From contig NZ_CP147520.1 in assembly GCF_037201975.1 (NCBI RefSeq), positions 5,952,001 through 6,016,000 of the forward strand: DNA of 64,000 nucleotides, written 5' to 3'. The position numbers and the translations under genes are program-made. Below are positions 1 to 9,488 of this stretch, in pieces. Numbering within the stretch: position 1 is the first letter of the stretch; each line of letters starts with the position of its first letter. The notes beneath the pieces were generated by a model, which saw only the letters and a program-made list of their open reading frames with translations, was not told where the DNA came from and did not search any database. The stretch is from Streptomyces sp. TG1A-60 (lineage in GTDB: Bacteria; Actinomycetota; Actinomycetes; Streptomycetales; Streptomycetaceae).

Positions 1-606
1 TGGCTGTTCGAGTACGTGATCAACGGCGCCGACGCCTACGCGGACCTGCACAGCGGCGGCATCGACCAGCGTCTGCTCGACTTCGTCGGCTACCGCCTGA
101 CCTCCGACGCCGAGCTGGACGCGAAGATCAAGGGAATGGCCCACGCCGTCGGATACGAGCGGGTCATCTTCGGCACCAGCCCGGACGGCGGCAACAGCCA
201 CGCCGCGGCAAACCGGCAGGGCATCCCCGCCGTCCTCATCGAGACCGGGCAACTCGGCGACCGGGACTCCGTCACCGTGCGCAGACTCCTCGACGGCCTG
301 TACCGGCTCCTGCACCACCTCGGTGTCATCGAGGCCCCGCAGCACGTCGACCCGGTGGCCGCACAGCCGCGCGACTGGATCTGGACGGGCGACGTCGTCT
401 CCCCGGCCACCGGCCTGTGGTACCCGGACGCGATCACCGGCGACGAGGTGACCGAAGGACAGACCATCGGCCGCGTCATCGACCCGGTCGACGGCACCGA
501 ACACAAGGTCGCCGCCCCCGCCACCGGAAAGATCATCTACGACATGGACGGGCTCACCGTCCGCCCCGGCACGGAGCTCTCCGCCATCGCCGCCCCGCAC
601 GGCTGA
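1..606 (+). CDS. AstE/AspA-type deacylase, C-terminal part (5' cut by window)
   Basis: The frame is open from base 1 and ends in TGA at 604-606, giving 201 visible residues. The visible part carries the ADLHSGG segment, whose His is the third zinc ligand in the succinylglutamate desuccinylase/aspartoacylase (M14-like) family. It also has the VLIETGQLGD segment and a C-terminal beta-rich domain (WTGDVVSPATG onward). The first zinc motif lies outside the window. The family cleaves N-acyl bonds on amino acids or amines. A full-length relative sits in the same operon at 6099. Substrate inferred only from context: an acylated amine brought in by the adjacent ABC importer. It is the first visible gene of a forward operon that continues to 11487. 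Confidence 0.85.
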   Translation, partial: WLFEYVINGADAYADLHSGGIDQRLLDFVGYRLTSDAELDAKIKGMAHAVGYERVIFGTSPDGGNSHAAANRQGIPAVLIETGQLGDRDSVTVRRLLDGLYRLLHHLGVIEAPQHVDPVAAQPRDWIWTGDVVSPATGLWYPDAITGDEVTEGQTIGRVIDPVDGTEHKVAAPATGKIIYDMDGLTVRPGTELSAIAAPHG

Positions 607-683
607 CGGGCCGTCGAGCCCGCCACCCACCCCGATCCCCACACGTCCCCACCCCCCCGCCCAGCTGGTCCCGACGCGCCAAT

Positions 684-1803
684 ATTCAGGAGATTTGTCA
701 TGAGTGATCCCACGATCGGTCGCAGAGCGCTCCTGCGCGGAGCCGGCGGCCTGGCCGCCATAGCCGCCCTGCCCGCCCTCTCAGCGTGCGGCACCGGCAC
801 CAGCCGCACCCCGGCCGGTGGCGGCAAGGGCGGCGGCAAGACGGTGATCGTCCGCGACAGCGGCGGTTCCTTCGGCGCGGCCCTCCAGAAGGCGATCTAC
901 ACGCCGTTCACCCAGGAGACCGGCATCAAGGTCCAGGTCGTCAACATGAACGACGCCCCGCTGCTCGCACAGATCAAGCAGGGCCGCCCGCAGGCCGACC
1001 TCATCAACAACTCGATGATGTCCCACGCCAAGTACGTGACCCAGGACGCCCTGGAGACCCTGGACCGCGACCGGATCAAGAGCCTGAAGGCCGCCGAGAT
1101 CCCCGAGAACCAGATCACCGAACACGCCGTCGCCAACAGCTTCTACGGCGCGTGCATGGGGTACCGCACCGACGCCTTCGGCGGCAAGAAGCCCGAGTCG
1201 TGGGCGGACTTCTGGGACACCAAGGCCTTCAAGGGCGGCCGCTCGATGTGCAACCCGGACGGCGACCTGCCGGAGCTGGAGTTCGCGCTGCTGGCCGACG
1301 GCGTCCCGATGGACAAGCTGTACCCGCTCGATGTGGACCGTGCCTTCAAGGCGCTGACCCGGCTGCGGTCCGACATCAAGAAGTTCTGGGACAGCGGCCC
1401 GCTCCCCGGTGTGCTGCTCAGCCGCGAGGAGGTGACGCTGTCCACCGTCTGGGACGGCCGGCTTGCCGATCTGCAGAAGCAGGGCGCCCCGGTGGCGCGG
1501 CAGCTCAACGGCATGCGCCGCCAGTTCCAGGGCTACGCCATCGCCAAGGGCGCGGCCCACGTGGACGCCGCCTACCGGCTCATGGACTTCTCGTTGCGTC
1601 CGGAGTCGCAGGCCGCCCTGGCCAAGGCCTTCCCGTCGAACCCGTCGTCCCCGGTGGCCTACAAGAAGCTCACCCAGGAGGAGCGCAACGCGCTCGCCGG
1701 TGCGCCGAAGTACTACGACAAGGGCTTCGACGCCGACATCGACTGGTGGCTGAAGAACGAAGAGGCCGTCAGCAAGCGCTGGCTGGAGTGGGCTCGTGGC
1801 TGA
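684..1803 (+). CDS. ABC transporter substrate-binding lipoprotein, PotD-like
   Basis: The coding region begins at ATG 700 (367 aa); an AGGAGA ribosome binding site lies at 684-689, included here. The N-terminus carries a twin-arginine motif (R8-R9-A-L-L-R) and a lipobox LSAC with Cys30, so it should be exported folded by Tat and lipid-anchored outside the membrane. The mature part has the extracellular solute-binding family 1 (spermidine/putrescine, PotD) layout, starting VIVRDSGGSFG and followed by IKQGRPQADL. It delivers substrate to the permeases encoded just downstream. The last 8 nt overlap the ATPase gene, which suggests translational coupling. The ligand cannot be read from sequence; polyamine or related cationic compounds are plausible. 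Confidence 0.9.
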
Positions 1804-2935
1804 ATTCGGTGTCGCCACACCGTCCGTCGAGGTGGCCGGCGTCGCGCCGGCCAGCGCGACCGGCAAAGCGCTGTCGGTAGTGGCCCTGCGCAAGACATAC
1901 GGAGACGTCGTCGCGGTCGACGAGGCGTCCATGGAAATCGCGGCGGGGGAGTTCGTCACCTTCCTCGGCGCCTCCGGGTCGGGCAAGACCACGACCCTGA
2001 TGATGATCGCCGGTTTCTGCGAACCCGACTCCGGCACCATCACCGTCGGGGACCGTGACGTCACGCGGCTCGCCCCGCAGAAACGCAACCTCGGCTTCGT
2101 CTTCCAGCAGTACCTGCTCTTCCCGCACATGACGGTCAGTGAGAACGTCGCCTTCCCGCTCACGCTGCGCGGCGTGCCGAAGAGCGAGATCCGCAGGCGG
2201 GTCGGGGAGACCCTGGAGATCGCCGGCCTGTCCGGCTTCGGCGGCCGCAAGCCGCGCGAGCTGTCCGGCGGCCAGCAGCAGCGCGTCGCCCTGTGCCGCG
2301 CGCTGGTCTACCGCCCGCCGGTGATCCTCATGGACGAGCCCCTCGGCGCGCTGGACAAGAAGCTCCGCGACCAGCTCCAGGTCGAGATCAAGGCCGTCCA
2401 GCAGGAACTCGGCCTGACCGTCATCTATGTGACGCACGATCAGGAAGAGGCGCTGGTCCTGTCGGACCGCATCGCGGTGATGCGCAACGGCCTGATCGAG
2501 CAGTTCGACACCCCGCGGGAGCTGTTCGAGCGGCCGAGGACGCCGTTCGTGGCGGACTTCCTCGGCGCGGCCAACTTCATCCCAGGCCGCGTGGAAGAGC
2601 ACACCGACGAGCACACCCTGGTCCGCCTCGACCAGTGCGGGAGCCTGCTGAAGGCGCGGCGCCAGGATGTGGCCATCGGCGCCCCGGTCAAGGCCGCCGT
2701 CCAGCCGGGCCGACTGCGGGCCTGCGCCCCCGGCGACGGTTTCTGTACCGGCACGGTCGAGATCGCCACCTACGTCGGCACCCTGGTCCGCGCCGGGGTG
2801 CGGATCGCCGACGGCGACGCGCCGCTGTTGCGCCTCGAAGTACCGGCCGGCCGCGGACCCGTCTCCGGTGAGCGGGTCGGGATCACCATCGATCCCGACG
2901 ACGTCAACCTCTTCCCCACCGAACAGGGCGGGTGA
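1796..2935 (+). CDS. ABC transporter ATP-binding protein, PotA-like
   Basis: 379 aa from GTG 1796. Walker A GASGSGKT is at residues 58-65, Q-loop FVFQQYLLF near 101-109, signature LSGGQ at 156-160 and Walker B VILMDEP at 176-182. The C-terminal 90 residues form a TOBE-like domain, as in PotA/MalK ATPases of importers. It powers the two permeases that follow. The start overlaps the binding-protein stop by 8 nt, and the stop lies 3 nt before the first permease, so all four transporter parts are co-transcribed and in the usual order. Confidence 0.93.
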   Translation: MAEFGVATPSVEVAGVAPASATGKALSVVALRKTYGDVVAVDEASMEIAAGEFVTFLGASGSGKTTTLMMIAGFCEPDSGTITVGDRDVTRLAPQKRNLGFVFQQYLLFPHMTVSENVAFPLTLRGVPKSEIRRRVGETLEIAGLSGFGGRKPRELSGGQQQRVALCRALVYRPPVILMDEPLGALDKKLRDQLQVEIKAVQQELGLTVIYVTHDQEEALVLSDRIAVMRNGLIEQFDTPRELFERPRTPFVADFLGAANFIPGRVEEHTDEHTLVRLDQCGSLLKARRQDVAIGAPVKAAVQPGRLRACAPGDGFCTGTVEIATYVGTLVRAGVRIADGDAPLLRLEVPAGRGPVSGERVGITIDPDDVNLFPTEQGG

Positions 2936-2938
2936 GCC

Positions 2939-3829
2939 ATGGCCGCCACCCTGACCGCCAACGCCCCCGCCCGTCCGCGCAGGCTCCTGGCCTCCCGCAG
3001 GACCCGGGTCGGGATCCTGTACGCGCTGCCCGTCGTCGTGTACCTGCTGGCGCTGTTCGTCTACCCGATCTTCAGCACGCTCTTCCTCAGCCTGAAGAAC
3101 GCCGACGGATCGCTCACCCTGCACTGGTACGTCGAGGCGCTGACGGGCATCAACCTCTCCGTGCTGTTCACCACGGTGCGGATCTCGGCGGAGACGGCGC
3201 TGTTCAGTCTGGTCTTCGGGTTCGTTCTGGCGAACGCGATCTCCCGGCTCAAGCCCCTGTGGGCCGGAGTGGCCATGCTGATCGTGGTCGTCCCGCACTT
3301 CATCAGCGCCCTGGTCCGCACCTACGGGTGGATCATCATGCTCGGCGACAAGGGCCTGGTGAACGAGAGCCTGGTGTGGGCGCCGGGTGCGCCGTTCCAG
3401 CTGCTCTACAACGAGCTGGGTGTGGTCATCGGCACCACCTCCGTGATGCTGCCCTACACCGTGCTGCTGCTGTACGGCGTGATGCGCGGTGTGGACCGAA
3501 GGCTCCTGGCCGCAGCGGCCAGCATGGGCGCCGGGCGCGTGACGATCTTCCGCCGGGTCTACCTGCCGCTGGTCGCCCCCGGCCTGGTCAGCGCCGGACT
3601 GCTCAGCTTCATCCTCTCGCTGGGCTACTACATCACCCCGGCCCTGATGGGCGGTCCCGACCAGACGATGATCGCCTCCCTCATCAACCAGCAGGTGATG
3701 AAGCAGAACCAGTGGAACGGGGCGGCCGCCGAGGGCGTCGTCCTGCTGCTGATGACCTTCGCCGGACTGCTGCTGGTCAAGCTCGTCACCTCCCTCGGCG
3801 CCAGCCGTAAGAGGAGGAGCACGTCATGA
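2939..3829 (+). CDS. ABC transporter permease, PotB-like
   Basis: 296 aa with about six membrane segments; the first is LYALPVVVYLLALFVYPIF. The EAA-type cytoplasmic loop, which contacts the ATPase, reads AASMGAGRVTIFRRVYLPL. Length and order match the PotB/PotH subunit of polyamine-type importers. Its stop overlaps the next permease start (ATGA at 3826). Confidence 0.92.
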   Translation: MAATLTANAPARPRRLLASRRTRVGILYALPVVVYLLALFVYPIFSTLFLSLKNADGSLTLHWYVEALTGINLSVLFTTVRISAETALFSLVFGFVLANAISRLKPLWAGVAMLIVVVPHFISALVRTYGWIIMLGDKGLVNESLVWAPGAPFQLLYNELGVVIGTTSVMLPYTVLLLYGVMRGVDRRLLAAAASMGAGRVTIFRRVYLPLVAPGLVSAGLLSFILSLGYYITPALMGGPDQTMIASLINQQVMKQNQWNGAAAEGVVLLLMTFAGLLLVKLVTSLGASRKRRSTS

Positions 3830-4692
3830 TGGAGCTGCGCAGCACCCTCGCCGGGCGGATCGCCCTGACCGCCATCGCCACCGTGATCCTGCTGTTCCTG
3901 GCCCTGCCGATCGTCGTCATCCTCGTCACCTCCTTCAGCAGCAACGCCTTCGGCTCGTTCCCGCCGGAAGCCTGGACGCTCAACTGGTACACGTCGCTGT
4001 TCGCCGACGGCAGCAAGTGGCCGGCCGCGATGTCGACGAGCGCGCTGGTGGCCTGCCTCAGCACCGTGTTCTCGCTGATCATCGCTGTGACCGCGGCGAC
4101 CGCCCTGACCCGCAGCGAACTCCCGCTGCGCTCCGCGGTCTACGCCCTGGTCCTCGGACCGCTGCTCATCCCGCAGATCGTCACCGCCCTCGGCCTGTTC
4201 CTGCTCTTCGAGCCCGCCTCGATGCTGGGCAGCCCGCTGGCGATCGCCCTGGGGCACACCGTGCTGGCCTCACCGATCGCGATCCTGATCCTGATCGCGA
4301 CCCTGCGCGGGATCGACGAACGCCTCGAGGACGCCGCAGCCAGCATGGGCGCGAACCGGCTGACCATCGCCCGCAGGATCACCTTCCCCCTGGCCGCCCC
4401 CGGAATGATCGCGGCAGCGATCTTCTCCTTCATCACCAGCTTCGACGAGTTCTACATCTCCCAGTTCCTGTCCTCGGTCGACACCGTCACCCTGCCGGTG
4501 CAGATCTACAACTCCCTGACCTTCGACATCGACCCCAGTGTGACCGCGATCAGCGCGCTCCTCACCGCCTTCGCGATCCTCGCCCTCGGCCTGGTGGCCC
4601 TGGTGCGCTGGCTCGGCTCCGGCCGGCAGGGCTCCCTGCTGTCGGTCGAGAACACGGCAGGGGTCGCCAACCCCGGAGGCGAGACGGTATGA
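3826..4692 (+). CDS. ABC transporter permease, PotC-like
   Basis: 288 aa, about six membrane segments. The EAA loop reads AASMGANRLTIARRITFPL, matching PotC/PotI subunits; the FDEFYISQF segment after it is typical of this branch. It pairs with the permease encoded upstream to form the membrane channel. Start and stop both use 4-nt ATGA overlaps, so it is translationally coupled to its neighbours on both sides. Confidence 0.92.
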   Translation: MMELRSTLAGRIALTAIATVILLFLALPIVVILVTSFSSNAFGSFPPEAWTLNWYTSLFADGSKWPAAMSTSALVACLSTVFSLIIAVTAATALTRSELPLRSAVYALVLGPLLIPQIVTALGLFLLFEPASMLGSPLAIALGHTVLASPIAILILIATLRGIDERLEDAAASMGANRLTIARRITFPLAAPGMIAAAIFSFITSFDEFYISQFLSSVDTVTLPVQIYNSLTFDIDPSVTAISALLTAFAILALGLVALVRWLGSGRQGSLLSVENTAGVANPGGETV

Positions 4693-6068
4693 CCACCGAC
4701 ACCGCTCAGCTGACCACCGCCACCGCTCAGCGGCACCTGCTGCTGAACATGACCGCCAACGGGTCGCTCGCGAAACCGGGCAAGGAACTCTTCGTCGTAC
4801 GCCACGGCGAGGGACCGTACGTCGACGACGCGGCCGGCAACCGCTACATCGACGGCCTCTCCGGGCTGTACTGCTGCCAGATCGGCTACTCCTACGCCGA
4901 CGAGATCGCCGAAGCGGCCCAGAAGCAACTGCGTGAACTCTGCTACAGCCCTCTGTGGTCGGAGTCCGCACATCCCACCGGCCTGGCTCTCGCGGAGCGT
5001 CTCGCCGCCCTGGCCCCCGACGGCATCGAGCACGTCTTCTTCAGCGGCGGCGGCGCCGAGGCGGTGGAGACCGCCTGGAAGATCGCCCGCAGGTACCACA
5101 CCCTGCGCGGCGAAGCGGGCCGGACCAAGGCCATCTCCCGGCGCGGCGCCTACCACGGGCTGACGCTCGGGGCGCTGTCCTTCACGGACGACCCCGGCCT
5201 CACCGAGCCGTACGGGCCGCCCGCCGTGGAGACCCACTTCGTCGCCAACACCAACCGGACCGCCCTGCAACAGCCCCTCGACGAGGCGGCCTTCACCGAG
5301 TACCTGCTCGCCGACGTGGAGGCCACGGTCCTCGCCGCGGGACCGGAGAGCGTCGCCATGCTCATCGCCGAGCCGGTGCAGAACCGGGGCGGCTGCATCA
5401 CCCCGCCCGAGGGCTACTGGCAGGGGCTGCGGGCGCTGGCGGACCGTTACGGCTTCCTTTTGGTCGCCGACGAGGTGATCACCGCGTTCGGCCGGCTGGG
5501 GGAGTGGTTCGGCGGCGAGTGCTACGGCGTCCGCCCGGACATCGTCACCGTCGCCAAGGGCATCACCGCCGGCTACGCCCCCATGGGCGCGACCCTGGTC
5601 TCGGACCGCGTCGCCGAGGTGATCAACCAGCCCGGCGAGGTCCTCAACCACGGCTACACCTTCAGCGGCCACCCTCTGAGCGCGGCCATTGCCCTGCGCA
5701 GCCTGGACATCATGGAGCGGGACCGGATCCTGGAGAACGTCCGCGGCCACCAGGGCCACCTGGCCCAGCGCATGGCGTCCCTGGGCGAGCTGCCGATCGT
5801 GGGTGACGTCCGCGGCGCCGGATTCTTCTACGCCCTCGAACTCGTCGGCGACCTCGACGGCGGCGGCTTCGGCGACACCGCCCGCGCCACGCTCGTCGCC
5901 GACCTCATCCCGCGCCGGCTGCGCGAGGCCGGGCTGCTCGCCCGCGTCTACAACCGCGCCGCCCCACTGGTCCAGATCGCGCCCCCACTGATCAGCGACC
6001 GCGACCTCCTGGACCGTGTCGCCGACATCATCGCGGACACCCTCGACGAGGCCTCCGCCCGCCTGTGA
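4689..6068 (+). CDS. class III PLP-dependent aminotransferase
   Basis: 459 aa from ATG 4689, which overlaps the permease stop (ATGA). The reading frame stays open far upstream but there it only shadows the permease gene. Fold-type I class III features: FFSGGGAEAVETAWK near residues 117-131, ADEVITAFGR with the cofactor-binding Asp, and PLP Lys290 in TVAKGITAGY. Relatives are omega-amino-acid:pyruvate, putrescine and diaminobutyrate/ectoine-pathway aminotransferases. Next to a PotABCD-like importer and an aldehyde dehydrogenase, the likely job is to convert a terminal amine to an aldehyde. The exact substrate is not determined. Confidence 0.93.
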   Translation: MTTDTAQLTTATAQRHLLLNMTANGSLAKPGKELFVVRHGEGPYVDDAAGNRYIDGLSGLYCCQIGYSYADEIAEAAQKQLRELCYSPLWSESAHPTGLALAERLAALAPDGIEHVFFSGGGAEAVETAWKIARRYHTLRGEAGRTKAISRRGAYHGLTLGALSFTDDPGLTEPYGPPAVETHFVANTNRTALQQPLDEAAFTEYLLADVEATVLAAGPESVAMLIAEPVQNRGGCITPPEGYWQGLRALADRYGFLLVADEVITAFGRLGEWFGGECYGVRPDIVTVAKGITAGYAPMGATLVSDRVAEVINQPGEVLNHGYTFSGHPLSAAIALRSLDIMERDRILENVRGHQGHLAQRMASLGELPIVGDVRGAGFFYALELVGDLDGGGFGDTARATLVADLIPRRLREAGLLARVYNRAAPLVQIAPPLISDRDLLDRVADIIADTLDEASARL

Positions 6069-6098
6069 TCCACGCATTCGCGTATTGAAAGGAACGAC

Positions 6099-7052
6099 AT
6101 GTACTCCATCGGTCCCCTGACCGTCGCCCCCGGCGAGCGCGCCCAGGGTCTGATCCCGGTCGGCACCAGCACCTACGGCGTGGAGCTCGGCATCCCGCTC
6201 ATTGTCATCAACGGCACCGAGGACGGCCCGGTCCTGTGCGTGGACGCCGGTGTCCACGGCGACGAGTACGACGGCCAGGAGGCCATCCGCCGCGTCCTCG
6301 CCGCGATCGACCCGGCCGGCCTGCGCGGCACCATCGTCGGCATCCCCTGCATGAACACCCCCGCCTTCGAGGCGGCGGCCCGCACCAGCGGCCTGGACTA
6401 CCTCAACCTCAACCGGATCTTCCCGGGTGACGCGGACGGCTCGTACTCGCTGCGCCTGGCCGCCACCTTCGTCGAGCAGGTCGTCCCCGCCATCGACGCC
6501 CTCGTCGACCTGCACACGGGCGGCACCTTCGGCGAGATCGCACCGCTCGTCATCCTCCAGGGCGGCTACGAGGACCTGGCCACGGACCTCGCCCTCGCGG
6601 CCGGGCACGAGCTTGTCTGGAAGGGCGGCAAGTGGGGCGGCACGGTCCGCCACCCCACCCTCGCGGCCGGCAAGCCCGCGATCACCATCGAGGTCGGCGG
6701 CGCCACCTACCGCGAGCAGAACGTAGCCGTGCACGTCCAGTCGATCCGCAACATCCTGCGGCAACTCGGCATGATCGACGGCGAGGTGGAGCTGCGCGAC
6801 AGCTACACGACCGTCTCCGGCACCTTCGCCCGCTCGGACGCCGGCGGCTTCTTCGTCGCGCACGCCGAGCCGGGGGAGACGTGCAAGGAAGGCGACCTGA
6901 TCGCCCACGTCGTGGACCACTACGGCAACACGCTGGAGGAGGTCCGCGCCCCGCAGGACGGCATCGTGCTCTGGGTGCGCCGCATCCGCACCGTGCGGCC
7001 CGGCGACGAGGTGGTCATCTTCGGTGAGGTGCAGGGGGAGATCCAGCCATGA
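6099..7052 (+). CDS. succinylglutamate desuccinylase/aspartoacylase family hydrolase
   Basis: 317 aa. The first zinc motif is DAGVHGDEYDG near residues 48-58 (His and Glu ligands) and the third ligand is in VDLHTGG near 141. A C-terminal beta domain ends the protein, as in DoeB/AstE-like enzymes. The family hydrolyses N-acyl amino acids or amines, for example N-acetyl-diaminobutyrate (DoeB) or N-succinylglutamate (AstE). A GAAAGGAACG ribosome binding site lies just before the ATG. It is the second such deacylase in the operon and only about 30 nt after the aminotransferase, as in ectoine-degradation loci. No ectoine hydrolase is visible in the window, so that assignment is tentative. Confidence 0.9.
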   Translation: MYSIGPLTVAPGERAQGLIPVGTSTYGVELGIPLIVINGTEDGPVLCVDAGVHGDEYDGQEAIRRVLAAIDPAGLRGTIVGIPCMNTPAFEAAARTSGLDYLNLNRIFPGDADGSYSLRLAATFVEQVVPAIDALVDLHTGGTFGEIAPLVILQGGYEDLATDLALAAGHELVWKGGKWGGTVRHPTLAAGKPAITIEVGGATYREQNVAVHVQSIRNILRQLGMIDGEVELRDSYTTVSGTFARSDAGGFFVAHAEPGETCKEGDLIAHVVDHYGNTLEEVRAPQDGIVLWVRRIRTVRPGDEVVIFGEVQGEIQP

Positions 7053-8512
7053 GCGGCGAACTCCCGCTGACCGGGCTGCTGCTGATCGACGGCAAGCAGA
7101 TTCCTGCCGCCGACGGCCGGAGCCTCACGGTCTTCGACCCGTCGGAGGGGACGGCCGTCGCCGAGGTCTCCCACGCCGGCCCGGCCGACGTGGACCGGGC
7201 GGTGGCCGCGGCCCGCGCGGCCTTCACAGCACCCGAGTGGTCCCGGATGCGCGCCGCGGACCGGGGCCGGCTCCTCCACCGCATCGCGGAGGCGATCCGG
7301 CGCGAGGGCGAGTGGCTGGCGCGTCTGGAGTGCCAGGACGTCGGCAAGCCGCTCAGCCAGGCGAAGGCCGATGTCGAGTCCGCCGCCCGCTACTTCGAGT
7401 TCTACGCGGGCATCGCCGACAAGCTCGGCGGCACCACGATCCCCCTCGGCCCGGGCCTGATCGACTACACCGTCCGCGAGCCGATCGGGGTCTCCGGCCA
7501 GATCATCCCGTTCAACTACCCGCTCCAGAACACGGCGCGGGGTTCGGCACCCGCACTGGCCGCGGGTTGCACGGTGGTGCTCAAGCCCTCCCCGGAGGCA
7601 CCGCTCACCCCGCTGGAGATCGGCCGTATCGCGCTGGAGTGCGGGCTGCCGCCGGGCGTGCTGAACGTCGTACCCGGTGACGGCGAGACCGGCGCCGCCC
7701 TCGCCGGGCACCCCGGCATCGACCAGGTCACCTTCACCGGCTCGGTGCCGACCGGCATCAAGGTCGCCCAGGCCGCCGCCGCCAACGTGGTGCCCTCCGT
7801 GACCGAGCTCGGTGGCAAGTCGCCGTTCGTCGTCTTCGCGGACGCCGACTTCGACCTGGCGCTGAAGGCCGTCCTGGGGGCGTCGTTCAGCAACGCCGGG
7901 CAGATGTGCTCGGCGGGCACCCGGCTGCTGCTCCAGCGCGGTGCCGAGGAGTTCCTGGACCGGCTCGTCGAGAAGATCGCGGGCCTGCGCGTCGGGCCGG
8001 GTCTCACGGACCCGGACATCGGCCCGCTGGTCGCCGCCCGGCAGCGCGACCGGGTCCTCGGGTACCTGGAACTCGCCCGGCAGGAAGGCGCCGTGGCGCG
8101 GGCCGGGGGAGGCGCACCGTCCGACCCGGCCCTGGCCGACGGCTACTACATCGAGCCGACCGTCCTCACCGGGCTGACCAACCAGGCCCGCTGCGCCCGT
8201 GAGGAGATCTTCGGCCCGGTCGTGACCGTCATTGACTTCGATGACGCCGAGGAGGCCCTTCAGATCGCCAACGACAGCCCGTACGGCCTGTCCTCCTACG
8301 TCTGGACGCGCGACATCGACAAGGCGATGCGCCTGGCCGAGGGGATCCGGGCCGGCCAGGTCTACGTCAACGCCACCGGTGTCGGCACCGGCGTCGAACT
8401 CCCCTTCGGCGGCTACAAGCACAGCGGCTGGGGCCGGGAGAAGGGCCTGGAGGCGCTGGCGAGCTATACGCAGACCAAGAACGTCTGCATCGGATTCGGT
8501 GACCGGTCATGA
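7049..8512 (+). CDS. NAD(P)-dependent aldehyde dehydrogenase
   Basis: 487 aa, the full length for the ALDH superfamily. General base Glu253 lies in TELGGKSPF and nucleophile Cys287 in NAGQMCSAGT; IPFNYPL and FTGSVPTG mark the cofactor-binding part. It resembles betaine-aldehyde and aminobutyraldehyde dehydrogenases. The ATGA overlap with the deacylase and the aminotransferase just upstream suggest it oxidises the aldehyde made by transamination to an acid. Confidence 0.93.
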   Translation: MSGELPLTGLLLIDGKQIPAADGRSLTVFDPSEGTAVAEVSHAGPADVDRAVAAARAAFTAPEWSRMRAADRGRLLHRIAEAIRREGEWLARLECQDVGKPLSQAKADVESAARYFEFYAGIADKLGGTTIPLGPGLIDYTVREPIGVSGQIIPFNYPLQNTARGSAPALAAGCTVVLKPSPEAPLTPLEIGRIALECGLPPGVLNVVPGDGETGAALAGHPGIDQVTFTGSVPTGIKVAQAAAANVVPSVTELGGKSPFVVFADADFDLALKAVLGASFSNAGQMCSAGTRLLLQRGAEEFLDRLVEKIAGLRVGPGLTDPDIGPLVAARQRDRVLGYLELARQEGAVARAGGGAPSDPALADGYYIEPTVLTGLTNQARCAREEIFGPVVTVIDFDDAEEALQIANDSPYGLSSYVWTRDIDKAMRLAEGIRAGQVYVNATGVGTGVELPFGGYKHSGWGREKGLEALASYTQTKNVCIGFGDRS

Positions 8513-9447
8513 GATACCGCACGCTCGGTGACCGCGGCCCGACCGTCTCCGTCGTCGGCGTCGGCGGCAACAACTTCGGCTCCCGTCTCGACGAGGACGG
8601 AACGAAGGCGGTCGTCCACGCGGCCGTCGACGCGGGGATCACCCTGTTCGACACCGCCGACATGTACGGCGGGTTCGGTGAGCGGGGCGGCTCGCGCGGC
8701 GACGGCGAACGCCTCCTCGGCGCCGCCCTCAAGGGACACCGCGACCAGGTCGTCCTGGCCACCAAGTTCGGCATGGAGATGGGGCCCGCCGCGGACCTGT
8801 ACGGCCGGCGCGGAGCGCGTCCCTACATCCGGTACGCCGTCGAGGCATCGCTGCGCCGCCTGGGCACCGACCGGATCGACCTGTACCAGTACCACGAGCC
8901 GGACGGCGTGACCCCGCTGGAGGAGACCGTCGCCGCCCTGCAGGAGCTCGTGGACAAGGGCAAGATAGGCCACATCGGCTGCTCCAACCTCCCGGCCGAG
9001 CAGCTCACGGACGCCTTCGTCAGCACTCAGGCCCGCTACCACCTGCTCGACCGCAGCGTGGAGGCCGACCTGATCCCCGCCTGCTTGCGCCACGGCATGG
9101 GTCTCCTGCCGTACTACCCGCTGGCCAACGGCCTGCTCAGCGGCAAGTACCGGCGTGGCCAGGAACCCCCGCCCGGCAGCCGGCTGTCCTGGCGGCAGGG
9201 CTGGCTCACCGACGCGGCCCTCGACCGCGTCGAGGCCCTCACGGCGTACGGCGCCGAACGAGGGCTCACCCTCCTCCAGGTCGCCGTGGGCGGACTGGCC
9301 GCACTGCCCGCGGTCGGCTCGGTCATCTGCGGCGCCATGACCCCGGCCCAGGTCACCGCCAACGCGGCGGCGGCCGACTGGATCCCCGACGCGGCCGACC
9401 TGGCCGCCCTCGACGCGATCGTCACCCCCGGCGAACGCATCGTCTGA
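8509..9447 (+). CDS. aldo/keto reductase
   Basis: 312 aa. Aldo/keto reductase tetrad: Asp and Tyr in DTADMYGGFG, Lys in LATKFGMEMG and His in LYQYHEPDG. The C-terminal SVICGAMTPAQV segment fits the NADPH-binding part of the family. The ATGA overlap couples it to the aldehyde dehydrogenase. It may give a reductive outlet for the same aldehyde or act on another carbonyl in the pathway; the sequence does not tell which. Confidence 0.9.
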   Translation: MRYRTLGDRGPTVSVVGVGGNNFGSRLDEDGTKAVVHAAVDAGITLFDTADMYGGFGERGGSRGDGERLLGAALKGHRDQVVLATKFGMEMGPAADLYGRRGARPYIRYAVEASLRRLGTDRIDLYQYHEPDGVTPLEETVAALQELVDKGKIGHIGCSNLPAEQLTDAFVSTQARYHLLDRSVEADLIPACLRHGMGLLPYYPLANGLLSGKYRRGQEPPPGSRLSWRQGWLTDAALDRVEALTAYGAERGLTLLQVAVGGLAALPAVGSVICGAMTPAQVTANAAAADWIPDAADLAALDAIVTPGERIV

Positions 9448-9488
9448 AACCCAACATCTCGCCAACGCACATGAATTGAGGATGACCC

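Noticed and set aside
4506..6920. 804-codon minus-strand frame over the aminotransferase and deacylase
   Set aside because: Antisense shadow of two well-supported genes in an operon.
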